This document shows positions 54,973 through 63,475 of a DNA stretch of 64,000 nt, one piece after another. The translations under genes were made by a program, and so were the position numbers. The notes under the pieces are model-generated. The model was given only the letters and a program-made list of their open reading frames with translations. It was not told the DNA's origin and made no database searches. The DNA is from JAENVT01 sp031430695. Its GTDB lineage: Bacteria > Actinomycetota > Acidimicrobiia > Acidimicrobiales > Ilumatobacteraceae. The DNA is taken from the NCBI GenBank assembly GCA_031430695.1, contig JANPBZ010000121.1, positions 22,256-86,255 on the forward strand, read 5' to 3'. How positions within the stretch are numbered: the first letter of the stretch is position 1; every line of letters begins with the position of its first letter.

Positions 54973-57228
54973 TCAGCCGCCGTTCGATGCCTTCACCCAT
55001 GTGCGACACGGTTGGCCGCGCAGCGAACCGCATGCTGGCGGCGCTGCCGACGGAACGTCGACGCCGGCCACTACCGGGAGAGCCAGCCTGGATGGGTGCT
55101 CGGCGTCGTTGGCGACGGTCACGGTCTCGCCATCAGAGATCGTGCGGAACTCCCACTCGGGTCGGTTGCCGCCCGGCGCGTCGATCGTCAACCGCAACCG
55201 GCTGCCGGCTCGGAATGGGTGGGCGAACGGGAACAGCTCGATCCGCACTTCGGTGAACTCGCCGACGGGTAGGTCCGAAGCCTCGGCCTCGAGGTTGGTG
55301 TGAGCGGGCCGCAACGCAGTAGCGCTGTCGGCGAGCGAGCGATGACTCGCACGCAGCCAGCCGCTCTGCACGTAGATCTCCTGTCCGTCGGGACGTACTT
55401 CGCTGATCGTCGCTTCGAGATCGGTGTCGGCGGAGGTCGAGGTGATCCACAGATCGACAGATCCCGCTCCGGCGACCACCAGGTTCTGGGCGAGAGGCGA
55501 GGTGATGAAGCCGAGCCCGGTGTCGACAGGGATCGGCTGCCAGTCGTACTGCACGTCGGCTTGCCAGATGTCGCCGCCTTCACCGGCGTAGAACGTGGGC
55601 GGCAGTGCCGATGGATCAGCGATGTACGTGCTCTCGCCAGGTTGGATCGGTGCGCTCAGCGTCAGCGCGCCGCCACCGTCGAGCAGCCAGGTTGTGGCCG
55701 CTGCATCGGGGATCGGCCACGCCGCGAACTCGGCGACGAAGTTCGGTTCGGGCGTGCCTGGGACGTACGCCTCGTTGCCGCCCTGCTCGAACAGGATCCG
55801 GATCGGCGGATCGGCCTCGAATGCGGCGAGTGCATCGTCGAAGGTGCCGCCCGCAAACCGATCATCGAACGGCGCAAAGCTGTCGACACCCCAGATCGCC
55901 GAACCGAGCACGGGCGCTATCGAGTTGAGGGTGGCCAGGGTAGGGACCTGCTTGGCCACGTACAGCTGCAGGAACTCGATGTAGCGGCCTAGCACCGGTG
56001 GGCTCAGCGCCTCGGTGTGCAGACCATTCATCAACGTCACGTAGACATGAGGCGACCCGGTGAACTTGTCGAGCATCGCCGAAAAATGACCACCGGTCTG
56101 TTCGTCCTGCCAGGCGCCGGCGATGAACACCGGCACGATGATCTTGTCGACGAACGTGATGGGTGCCAGCGAGTCGCCGAGCTCCGGCGGGTAGTAGGGG
56201 TTGTCGTCGATCTCAGCCACGAGATCCGGGTTCTGCAGTCGCAGCTTCTGGTTGTCGGCGCATTCCGTGTCGCCGTCGTCGGCTCGTTGCCGCGTCCATT
56301 CCTGCCCGAACGGCTTGGCCTCGTCCACCACTCCCTGCATCCACGTCACGGCGAAGCCGGTATTGAGGATGCCGCCCGGATACAGCGTGGCGCGGAAGCT
56401 GTCGTCGATCACCGACAGTGGCGTGATCGAGTTGAGGCTCGGCGGCTTGGCGGCGGCGACGAACAACTGAGTGATGCCCGGATACGAGAGGCCGACCATT
56501 CCGACCTCGTTGTCGAGAACCCATGGCTGTGCTGCGATGGTTTCGATGGCGTCGTAGCCATCGAGACTCTGCACCGTCTCGAAGAAGCGATACGAGCCGC
56601 CGCTGCACCCCGTACCGCGCATGTTGACGCCGACGTAGGCGAAACCCATCGCGGTGTAGATCTGGGCCAAGTCGGCGCTGTCTGGATCGCTGGGTTGGTA
56701 TCCGCTGTACTCGACCACGGTCGGGTATGGACCCTGATCGGCCGGACCGGGAAGCAGAACGTTGGCGCTCAACGTGGTGCCGTCGCGAGTGGTGATGTAG
56801 TCGAAGCCCTCCGGCAGTTTCGGTTGCGCCGAGTAGAAGTCGGCCGGCGGATTGACAGCCGGGCCGGCGACGGTGACGGTGTCGCTGATCTCGGTGCTGC
56901 TGCCGACCGTGTACTCGTCTCCGGCTTCGAGATCTCGGAACAGCAATGAGCCCTGCTCATCGACAGTGCCCTTGGAGATCTCGGCCTCGCCGCGGCGAAG
57001 GGTCAGCGTGCCGCCCGGGCTGGCATCGAGAATGGCGATCTGTTCGGTGCCGGGCTGCACGATGAACGAGGCCGGGGAGAGCGTGGTGCTGGTTGCCGGA
57101 GTCGTGGCGGCCGGAGTCGTGGCGGACGTGACAGCGCTGCTGGTCGTGCTGGAAGCTGTGTCGCCTGATCCGGAACACGCGGCGATCAGGGCAACGGCCG
57201 CGACCAATCCGGAATGTCGCGTTCGCAT
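54973..57228 (-). CDS. CocE/NonD-family hydrolase, lipoprotein
   Basis: About 751 residues. Signal with lipobox LIAAC (Cys about 17), then a Ser/Thr-rich linker. CocE/NonD alpha/beta hydrolase: GVNMRGTGCSGGSYRFFE, nucleophile Ser in VGMVGLSYPGITQLF, Asp in VPVFIAGAWQDEQTGGHF, and a C-terminal jelly-roll domain (PLAQNLVVAGAGSVDLWITSTSADTDLEATISEVRPDG). An extra N-terminal region (about 40-110) includes a PAPP-like domain with QPGTEQIAILDASPGGTLTLRRGEAEI. Predicted secreted acyl esterase or X-Pro-type peptidase. Substrate unknown. Confidence 0.9.
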   Translation of the reverse strand: MRTRHSGLVAAVALIAACSGSGDTASSTTSSAVTSATTPAATTPATSTTLSPASFIVQPGTEQIAILDASPGGTLTLRRGEAEISKGTVDEQGSLLFRDLEAGDEYTVGSSTEISDTVTVAGPAVNPPADFYSAQPKLPEGFDYITTRDGTTLSANVLLPGPADQGPYPTVVEYSGYQPSDPDSADLAQIYTAMGFAYVGVNMRGTGCSGGSYRFFETVQSLDGYDAIETIAAQPWVLDNEVGMVGLSYPGITQLFVAAAKPPSLNSITPLSVIDDSFRATLYPGGILNTGFAVTWMQGVVDEAKPFGQEWTRQRADDGDTECADNQKLRLQNPDLVAEIDDNPYYPPELGDSLAPITFVDKIIVPVFIAGAWQDEQTGGHFSAMLDKFTGSPHVYVTLMNGLHTEALSPPVLGRYIEFLQLYVAKQVPTLATLNSIAPVLGSAIWGVDSFAPFDDRFAGGTFDDALAAFEADPPIRILFEQGGNEAYVPGTPEPNFVAEFAAWPIPDAAATTWLLDGGGALTLSAPIQPGESTYIADPSALPPTFYAGEGGDIWQADVQYDWQPIPVDTGLGFITSPLAQNLVVAGAGSVDLWITSTSADTDLEATISEVRPDGQEIYVQSGWLRASHRSLADSATALRPAHTNLEAEASDLPVGEFTEVRIELFPFAHPFRAGSRLRLTIDAPGGNRPEWEFRTISDGETVTVANDAEHPSRLALPVVAGVDVPSAAPPACGSLRGQPCRTWVKASNGG

Positions 57229-57322
57229 CGAACGATTGTTCCATGGCTGCGGCAAGTGTCACGTATCCCCGACGTCCAAATTGGATCTGTGTTGCAGGAC
57301 CGCTCGCTGGAGGGAGGTGCAC

Positions 57323-57630
57323 ATGGTGACAATCATCATCGGATCGATGGCATTCAGCATCGGCGGCGCGATCATGGGTATCTCTCGAACGGGTCCACCA
57401 AGTTCTGGCCGAACGTGATGATCGCCGCGTGCTTCGTCGTCGGTGCCGGCTTCCTGGCCAGGGCCGTGAATCGGGGCGGGTTGAGCACGACCTTCGTGAT
57501 CGGTCTCGGCATCGAGGCCGTGCTCTCGGTAGGCATCGGCCTGGCGTTGCTGGGCGAGCGACTGACCGGTGCCCAGACGGCGGGTATTGCGATCATCCTT
57601 GTCGGACTGATCACCCTGAAGCAGGGCTAG
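57323..57630 (+). pseudogene. Frameshifted small multidrug resistance (SMR) transporter
   Basis: ATG 57323, preceded by GGAGGGAGG, gives helix 1 MVTIIIGSMAFSIGGAIMG. The frame must then shift by one base at about 57380 to continue YLSNGSTKFWPNVMIAACFV, ARAVNRGGLSTTFVIGLGIE, AVLSVGIGLALLGERLTGAQ and IAIILVGLITLKQG, the SMR pattern of helices 2-4. As read, no full protein is made. Either a recent frameshift or a consensus error. Confidence 0.7.
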
Positions 57631-57687
57631 CACTCCGCTCGGTCGTGGCGTGCTCCCAAGCGTGATCGGATCAGCCACAATGGGCGG

Positions 57688-58779
57688 GTGCTATCACTCG
57701 AGGCAATGCTGGCGGATCTCGAATACCTGGTGTCGATTGAGTCGCCATCGCACGACATCGCCGCGATCACGCGCTCGGCCGGGTCGGTTCGCGACGTCAT
57801 CGAGCGCCGGCTCGGGCGACATGCCGAACTGATCGACAGCGACGCGGGGCCGCATGTGCACACACGGTTCGGGCAGTCGTCGAAGGTGCTGATAGTCGGC
57901 CACCACGACACGGTGTTCCCGCTCGGTGCGCTGGCCGCCAGACCATTCGGCGTCAACGATGGCAAGGCCACCGGACCGGGGGTGTTCGATATGAAGGCGG
58001 GGATCGTGCTGGCGATCCATGCCTTATCATTGCTCGACGATCTCGATGGAGTGGAGTTGTTGATCACATCAGACGAGGAGGTGGGCTCGAAAGCGTCGCG
58101 GGCATTGATCGAAGAACGGGCATTGACCTGTGGCGCTGTGTTGGTGATGGAACCCAGCGCCGACGGCGGGGCGCTGAAGACTGCGCGCAAAGGGACCGGC
58201 ACGTTCGAAGTGACCGTTCACGGCCGTGCCGCACATGCCGGTCTGGAACCCGAGAAGGGCATCAACTCGCTGGTTGCCGCGGCCCAGTTGATCAGCAGGA
58301 TTGCCACGTTCGGCGATCCCGAGAAAGGCACGACGGTGACACCCACCGTCGCCACCGCAGGTACGGCCGACAACGTTGTTCCGGCGATGACGAAAGTTCG
58401 CGTCGATGCACGCGTCAATGTCGCGGGGGAGAAGGAACGCGTCGAGCACTTGATGGCGACGCTGTCGAGCGACGTTCCCGGCGCCGGGGTCGAGGTCTCG
58501 GGCGGGCTCGACCGGCCACCCATGCAGGAGTCCGCATCGACCAGCCTGTTCGCGATCGCCCAGTCGGCCGCGTCGTTAGCCGGCCTCCCGGCAGTCACAG
58601 GTGTCGCCGTCGGCGGTGGAAGCGATGGCAACTTCACGGCCGCGTGCGGCGTGCCGACGCTCGACGGTCTTGGTGCCGTCGGCGGAGGTGCCCACGCCGA
58701 CCACGAATTCGTGTTGGTCGACACGATGATCGATCGTGCTCGGCTGCTTGCCGCGATCGTGGCCCAGCTGACGAGCTAG
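57688..58779 (+). CDS. M20-family metallopeptidase (carboxypeptidase G2-like)
   Basis: 363 residues. Co-catalytic metal site: KVLIVGHHDTVFP (His, Asp), GPGVFDMKAGIVLAIHAL (bridging Asp), LLITSDEEVGS (Glu catalytic and Glu metal), MEPSADGG and HADHEFVLVDTM (His). The dimerisation domain holds RAAHAGLEPEKGINSL. Predicted to hydrolyse glutamyl or other aminoacyl conjugates, probably in the cytoplasm (no signal). GTG 57688 has CACAAT 6 nt upstream (leaderless). Its 3' end overlaps argG by 4 bp (convergent). Confidence 0.92.
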   Translation: MLSLEAMLADLEYLVSIESPSHDIAAITRSAGSVRDVIERRLGRHAELIDSDAGPHVHTRFGQSSKVLIVGHHDTVFPLGALAARPFGVNDGKATGPGVFDMKAGIVLAIHALSLLDDLDGVELLITSDEEVGSKASRALIEERALTCGAVLVMEPSADGGALKTARKGTGTFEVTVHGRAAHAGLEPEKGINSLVAAAQLISRIATFGDPEKGTTVTPTVATAGTADNVVPAMTKVRVDARVNVAGEKERVEHLMATLSSDVPGAGVEVSGGLDRPPMQESASTSLFAIAQSAASLAGLPAVTGVAVGGGSDGNFTAACGVPTLDGLGAVGGGAHADHEFVLVDTMIDRARLLAAIVAQLTS

Positions 58780-60107
58780 TCGGACGAGGGTTCGTTCAAC
58801 TCCAACAGGCCGCCGCTCGTCAGCGTTCCCGCGTTGCGATACACGTCGAGTTTGCTGCGGCTGTCGTCGATGTCGAGGTTTCGCATGGTCAGTTGGCCGA
58901 TTCGATCCAAGGGTCCGAACGCCGCATCGTCGACCTTCTCCATGCTCAACCGCTCGGGGGCATACGTGAGGTGCGGCCCGGTGGTGTCGAGGATCGAGTA
59001 GTCGTCGCCGCGGCGGAGCCGCAGTGTGACCTCACCCGTCACCGCCGCGCCGACCCAACGCAGGAGCGGGTCGCGCAACATGAGGCTCTGCGGGTCGAAC
59101 CATCGTCCTTCGTACAGCAGCCGTCCCAGGCGGCGGCCCATCGTGCGGTAGTTCTCGATCGTGTTCTCGTTGTGGATCGCCGTGACCAACCGTTCGTAGC
59201 CGATGTGCAGCAGCGCCAGACCCGGGCCCTCGTAGATGCCCCGGCTCTTGGCCTCGATGATCCGGTTCTCGATCTGGTCGCTCATCCCCAGCCCGTGGCG
59301 CCCGCCGATGGCGTTGGCTTCTTGCACCAACTCGATCTGTGTCTCGAACTCCTTGCCGTTCAGCGTGACCGGCCAGCCTTCGTGGAAGCCGATCGTGACT
59401 GTCTCGCTGGCGATCTCGACGTCGTCGCGATAGTGGGCGACACCCATGATCGGCTCGACGATGTCCATCGACGTGCCGAGCTCCTCGAGCGACTTGGCCT
59501 CGTGCGTCGCGCCCCAGATGTTGGCGTCGGTCGAGTACGCCTTCTCGATGCTGTCGCGGTACGGCAGATCGTGGGTGATCAGGAACTCGCTCATCTCCTT
59601 GCGGCCACCCAGTTCGGTGACGAAGTCGTTGTCGAGCCATGGCTTGTAGATCCGCAGGTTGGGATTGACCAGCAGGCCGTACCGATAGAACCGCTCGATG
59701 TCGTTGCCCTTGTAGGTGCTGCCGTCACCCCAGATGTCGACGCCGTCGTCGTGCATCGCCCGCACCAGCAGCGTGCCCGTGACGGCCCGCCCGAGTGGTG
59801 TGGTGTTGAAGTACGTCCGCCCGGCTGTGCTGATGTGAAAGGCGCCGCACTGCAAAGCCATCAGCCCCTCGCGGACGAGTTCGGCGCGGCAATCGATCAT
59901 CCGTGCCAGTTCTGCGCCATACTGCTTGGCGCGCTCGGGGACACCACTGAGATCAGGCTCGTCGACCTGTCCCAGATCTGCGGTGTACGCGTACGGCAGC
60001 GCGCCGTGGTGGCGCATCCAGGCAACGGCGGCCGACGTGTCGAGGCCGCCACTGAAGGCGATCCCGACGCGCTCGCCCTGTGGCAGTGTGGTCAGCACCT
60101 TCGACAT
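58776..60107 (-). CDS. argG: Argininosuccinate synthase
   Basis: 443 residues, arginine biosynthesis: citrulline plus aspartate plus ATP to argininosuccinate. ATP-PP loop VGIAFSGGLDTSAAVAWMRHH, then TADLGQVDEPDL, GDGSTYKGNDIERFYRYGLLVNPNLRIYKPWLD, LPYRDSIEKAYSTDANIWGATHEAKSLE, and ANAIGGRHGLGMSDQIENRIIEAKSRGIYEGPG. The length and KAYSTDANIWGATHEAKSLE segment are those of the longer (E. coli-like) subgroup. Start ATG 60107. Divergent from glgA with an inverted repeat between them. Confidence 0.96.
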   Translation of the reverse strand: MSKVLTTLPQGERVGIAFSGGLDTSAAVAWMRHHGALPYAYTADLGQVDEPDLSGVPERAKQYGAELARMIDCRAELVREGLMALQCGAFHISTAGRTYFNTTPLGRAVTGTLLVRAMHDDGVDIWGDGSTYKGNDIERFYRYGLLVNPNLRIYKPWLDNDFVTELGGRKEMSEFLITHDLPYRDSIEKAYSTDANIWGATHEAKSLEELGTSMDIVEPIMGVAHYRDDVEIASETVTIGFHEGWPVTLNGKEFETQIELVQEANAIGGRHGLGMSDQIENRIIEAKSRGIYEGPGLALLHIGYERLVTAIHNENTIENYRTMGRRLGRLLYEGRWFDPQSLMLRDPLLRWVGAAVTGEVTLRLRRGDDYSILDTTGPHLTYAPERLSMEKVDDAAFGPLDRIGQLTMRNLDIDDSRSKLDVYRNAGTLTSGGLLELNEPSSD

Positions 60108-60129
60108 AGACCCGAGACGCTACCCATCC

Positions 60130-60184
60130 GAGTGTTTCGAGCCACTCCGGATGTGCTTGAAACACTCCGACAGTGGTTTACGCT
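60130..60184. promoter_or_regulatory. argG/glgA divergent regulatory region with an inverted repeat
   Basis: Inverted repeat GAGTGTTTCGAGC (60130-60142) and GCTTGAAACACTC (60155-60167), 12 of 13 paired around a 12-nt spacer. It overlaps the glgA -35. On the plus strand: TTGAAA (60157-60162), 16 nt, TACGCT (60179-60184), then 6 nt to GTG 60191, a leaderless glgA start. A repressor here could affect both genes. Confidence 0.6.
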
Positions 60185-60190
60185 GCGCTC

Positions 60191-61588
60191 GTGAAGGTGA
60201 TGTTCGCCTCGGCCGAGTTTGCCCCGCTCGCCAGGGTCGGCGGGCTCGCCGCGGCTGCGGCCGGGCTGGTCGCCGAATTGCGTCGCCAGGACGTCGACGT
60301 GCAGGTCGTCATTCCCGACTACTTCGCCACCAAGCTCCAACGGGAGACCGTCGTCAAACTCGACGTGCCCGACTGGGCCGGCCCGGCCACGGCCCGCACG
60401 GGTACGTTGAAAGGCGTCGGTGAGATCACCCTGATCGATGCGTTCGGCATCGTCAAGACTCATCCCTACCTGCAGCCCGATGGTCATGGATGGCCCGACA
60501 ACGATCGCCGCTTCATGGCATTCTCGGCCGCGGTTGCGGCCCTCACGAAGACGGCCGCTCCGGATGTCTTGCATCTCAACGATTGGCACACCTGTGCCGC
60601 GTTGGCACACCTGGCGAAGCTGCCACCGACGATGTTGACCATCCACACGCTCGGCTATCAGGGACGGACGAACCCGGGTTGGTTGAAGACCCTTCCTCAT
60701 CACGCAGCAGCTTTCGAACAATGGGGGGACTGCAACCCATTGCTCGGTGGTATTCGACTTGCCGACGTGGTGGTTGCCGTCAGCCCGCACTATGCCGCCG
60801 AGATCACGACGCAGCACGGCGGGTTCGGTCTCGATGAACCGCTGCGAGACAAGGGTGATCGACTGGTGGGCATTCTCAACGGCATCGACGCCGACGAGTG
60901 GGATCCAGAGACCGACCGTCACCTGCCAGCCACCTATTCGTCGGCTGATGTCGGTGCGAAGGCGGGAATGCGCGCCGAGCTCCTGGCGCGCTATGGCCTG
61001 ACCGACGGCGGGGGACCGTTGCTGACGATGGTCACGCGGCTCGCCGATCAGAAGGGCGTCGACCTGCTGTTGCCACACACCCCGTTCCTGAAGCATCTCG
61101 GCGCCGCGTTGATCGTGCTCGGCGACGGAGAGCAGGGTTTGGCCGATGCGCTGTCTGCCGCGACTGCAGCACACCCGAACCAGGTCGCCTTCGTACGTGG
61201 CTACGACGAGGCACTGGCCCACCAGCTGTTTGCCTGTGCAGATGTTTTCACGATGCCGAGCCGGTTCGAACCCTGTGGGCTGGCGCAGATGCAGTCGATG
61301 CGCTACGGCACGCTGCCACTGGTCACCGACGTCGGTGGATTGCACGACACCGTCATCGACGTCGACGCTGTGCCCGGTCGCGGCACGGGAGTCGTGGTGC
61401 CCGACGCCAGTTCGGTGGCGTTGATGGACGGCCTGCACAGAATGGTCAAGGCCTATTCGCAGCCCCGCCGGCGAGAGGCGATGCAGCGGCGTGGCATGGC
61501 CATCGACTGGTCGTGGAAGCGTCCCGCTGCAGCGCACATCGACTGGTATCGCCGCCTGCTCGCCGAGCCGTCGTCGGGGAGCGTCTAA
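60191..61588 (+). CDS. glgA: Glycogen synthase-like GT5 glycosyltransferase
   Basis: 465 residues, GT5 GT-B glycosyltransferase making alpha-1,4-glucan from ADP-glucose. N-terminal KVMFASAEFAPLARVGGLAAAAAGLVAEL parallels the KTGGL ADP-glucose loop, here RVGGL. Further: DVLHLNDWHTCAALAHL, GGIRLADVVVAVSPHYAAEI, LTMVTRLADQKGVDLL, and the C-terminal FTMPSRFEPCGLAQMQSMRYGTLPLVTDVGGLHDTV with the nucleophilic-type Glu of the EPCG loop. It precedes glgC by 11 nt, so glgA-glgC are an operon. A K-to-R change in the glycine loop is unusual but conservative. Confidence 0.9.
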   Translation: MKVMFASAEFAPLARVGGLAAAAAGLVAELRRQDVDVQVVIPDYFATKLQRETVVKLDVPDWAGPATARTGTLKGVGEITLIDAFGIVKTHPYLQPDGHGWPDNDRRFMAFSAAVAALTKTAAPDVLHLNDWHTCAALAHLAKLPPTMLTIHTLGYQGRTNPGWLKTLPHHAAAFEQWGDCNPLLGGIRLADVVVAVSPHYAAEITTQHGGFGLDEPLRDKGDRLVGILNGIDADEWDPETDRHLPATYSSADVGAKAGMRAELLARYGLTDGGGPLLTMVTRLADQKGVDLLLPHTPFLKHLGAALIVLGDGEQGLADALSAATAAHPNQVAFVRGYDEALAHQLFACADVFTMPSRFEPCGLAQMQSMRYGTLPLVTDVGGLHDTVIDVDAVPGRGTGVVVPDASSVALMDGLHRMVKAYSQPRRREAMQRRGMAIDWSWKRPAAAHIDWYRRLLAEPSSGSV

Positions 61589-61599
61589 CGTGCCGCATC

Positions 61600-62826
61600 A
61601 TGGCTGAACCCAAGGTCCTCGTCGTGGTGTTGGCTGGTGGGGAAGGCAGGCGTTTGGCGCCACTGACTGCCGACCGTGCCAAGCCGGCCGTGCCGTTCGG
61701 CGGCACGTACCGAATCATCGATTTCGTGCTGTCGAACTTCGCCAACGCCCGGTACCTGAAGATCGTCGTGCTGACGCAGTACAAGAGTCACAGCCTCGAC
61801 CGTCACATCAGCCAGACCTGGCGGTTCTCGACGTTGCTCGGCAACTACGTCACACCGGTGCCGGCGCAGATGCGGCGCGGCCCGCAGTGGTTCAGCGGAT
61901 CGGCCGATGCGATCTATCAGAACCTGAACCTCATCAGCGACGAGCGTCCCGATATCGTCTGTGTGTTTGGCGCCGATCACATCTACCACATGGATCCGCG
62001 TCAGATGGTCGATCATCACCAGGCGGTTGGCGCCGGTGTCACCGTTGCCGCGATTCCGGTTCCGGTGGCCGAGGGATCGCAGTTCGGCATCATCGAAGCA
62101 TCGGCCACTGGCAAGATCATCGCCTTCCACGAGAAGCCCGCCAACCCACCGACCATGCCAGGCGACACCTCGCGTGTGCTGGCCTCGATGGGCAACTACG
62201 TCTTCGACACCCAAACGCTGATCGACGTGGTCAGCCCGACCGGCACCGACGACATCGCCACCGACATCGGCGGCGATGTCATCCCCATGCTCACCCGTGC
62301 CGGCGTGTCGCACATGTACGACTTCTCGACCAACAACATCCCCGGCCAGGCCGAGCACGAGCGCGGATACTGGCGCGACGTCGGGAGTCTCGACGCGTAC
62401 TACGAAGCCAACATGGACCTCATCGCCCCGGTGCCACCGTTCAGCCTCTACAACCGTGAGTGGCCGGTCTACAGCCTGCAGTTGCCGTTGCCGCCGGCCA
62501 AGATCGATCATGGTCCGGGTGGCGAGCGACCTGTCATCGACAACAGCTTGTTGTGCGCCGGTTCGATCGTGTCGGGCGGGACCGTCGAGCGCTCGATCCT
62601 GGGGCCGGAGACATATGTCGATGCATCGGCCGTGGTCAGTGAGTCGATCCTGTTCCCTGGCGTACGTGTCGGGCCGGGCGCCAGGTTGCACCGTTGCGTG
62701 ATCGACAAGAACGTCGACATCCCTGCCGGACGCTCGATCGGTCACGATGCCGAGGCCGACCGCGAAGAGTTCGTCGTCAGCGATCGAGGCGTGGTGGTGG
62801 TCGAGAAGGACCGCCGACTCACCTAA
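61600..62826 (+). CDS. glgC: Glucose-1-phosphate adenylyltransferase
   Basis: 408 residues: makes ADP-glucose, the first step of glycogen synthesis. Nucleotide loop VLAGGEGRRLAPLTADRAKPAVPFGGTYRIIDFVLSNFANA, DHIYHMDPRQMVDHH, SQFGIIEASATGKIIAFHEKPANPP, ASMGNYVFDT, and the late left-handed beta-helix domain with DASAVVSESILFPGVRVGPGARL. Usual length for GlgC. ATG 61600, immediately downstream of glgA. Confidence 0.96.
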   Translation: MAEPKVLVVVLAGGEGRRLAPLTADRAKPAVPFGGTYRIIDFVLSNFANARYLKIVVLTQYKSHSLDRHISQTWRFSTLLGNYVTPVPAQMRRGPQWFSGSADAIYQNLNLISDERPDIVCVFGADHIYHMDPRQMVDHHQAVGAGVTVAAIPVPVAEGSQFGIIEASATGKIIAFHEKPANPPTMPGDTSRVLASMGNYVFDTQTLIDVVSPTGTDDIATDIGGDVIPMLTRAGVSHMYDFSTNNIPGQAEHERGYWRDVGSLDAYYEANMDLIAPVPPFSLYNREWPVYSLQLPLPPAKIDHGPGGERPVIDNSLLCAGSIVSGGTVERSILGPETYVDASAVVSESILFPGVRVGPGARLHRCVIDKNVDIPAGRSIGHDAEADREEFVVSDRGVVVVEKDRRLT

Positions 62827-62865
62827 TGGGTTTGGGCCTAGCTCGGATTTGGCTAGCTGGGAGGG

Positions 62866-63417
62866 TCACGGGCTGGCAGGGTCACGGTCGAGCGGCGGAC
62901 GGTACATGCCGACGGTCGATGCGGCGCTGATGCACAGCGCCGCGCCGGCGAGCACCATTTCGACTGTTGCGAGCCATTGCACCCTGCCGAGATCGCCGGC
63001 ACCGATCGCCGCGCCTGCACATGCAACCACGATGCCGATGTACGGCGCGTATCGCCAGTTCGAGATCGCCGCGACCGCAACCAGGAGCGGCCCATAGAAC
63101 GGCAGCAGTTGCACGAAGACCAGATTCGGTTGCGAATCGGCGCCGAGCCACCACGTCGACAGCCCGATCACCCGAGACGACTCCCACACCGCTGCCTGCC
63201 CGACGATGATCGCGGCCCAACCGAGCCCAAACGCCAAGCGCCAGCCCGGGCTGAGCTGTCCGACACGACGCTGTGGAGGCTCGAGCCACGGCGGCGGCGG
63301 CGGAAGTGGGGGCGGCGGAACTGCTGGACCCGGACCTGGCGGTGGCGGTGGCGGTGCGGAGGCTGGACCCTGCGGTGGCGCCATCGGCTGAGCCTGCGTT
63401 GATGAGCCCGGATCCAT
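62866..63417 (-). CDS. Proline-rich membrane protein, unknown function
   Basis: 183 residues. The first 60 residues are very rich in proline (about 32 to 56: PPPPPPGPGPAVPPPPLPPPPP), then four membrane helices (LAFGLGWAAIIVGQAAV, LVFVQLLPFYGPLLVAVAAI, YAPYIGIVVACAGAAIGAG, WLATVEMVLAGAALCISAA). Cytoplasmic N-terminus probable. The ATG at 63417 lies 7 nt after TATGGT and no ribosome site is present, so leaderless. An open extension to 63504 is ignored. Divergent from the glycosyltransferase gene. No family recognised. Confidence 0.75.
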   Translation of the reverse strand: MDPGSSTQAQPMAPPQGPASAPPPPPPGPGPAVPPPPLPPPPPWLEPPQRRVGQLSPGWRLAFGLGWAAIIVGQAAVWESSRVIGLSTWWLGADSQPNLVFVQLLPFYGPLLVAVAAISNWRYAPYIGIVVACAGAAIGAGDLGRVQWLATVEMVLAGAALCISAASTVGMYRPPLDRDPASP

Positions 63418-63475
63418 TGGTCGCACCATATCGGGCGATAGGTGAGCGAGAGGTGCGCCCGCTACCGTTGCGGCG

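Noticed and set aside
61585..62745. Minus-strand frame of 386 codons opposite glgC
   Set aside because: A shadow of the strongly conserved glgC gene.
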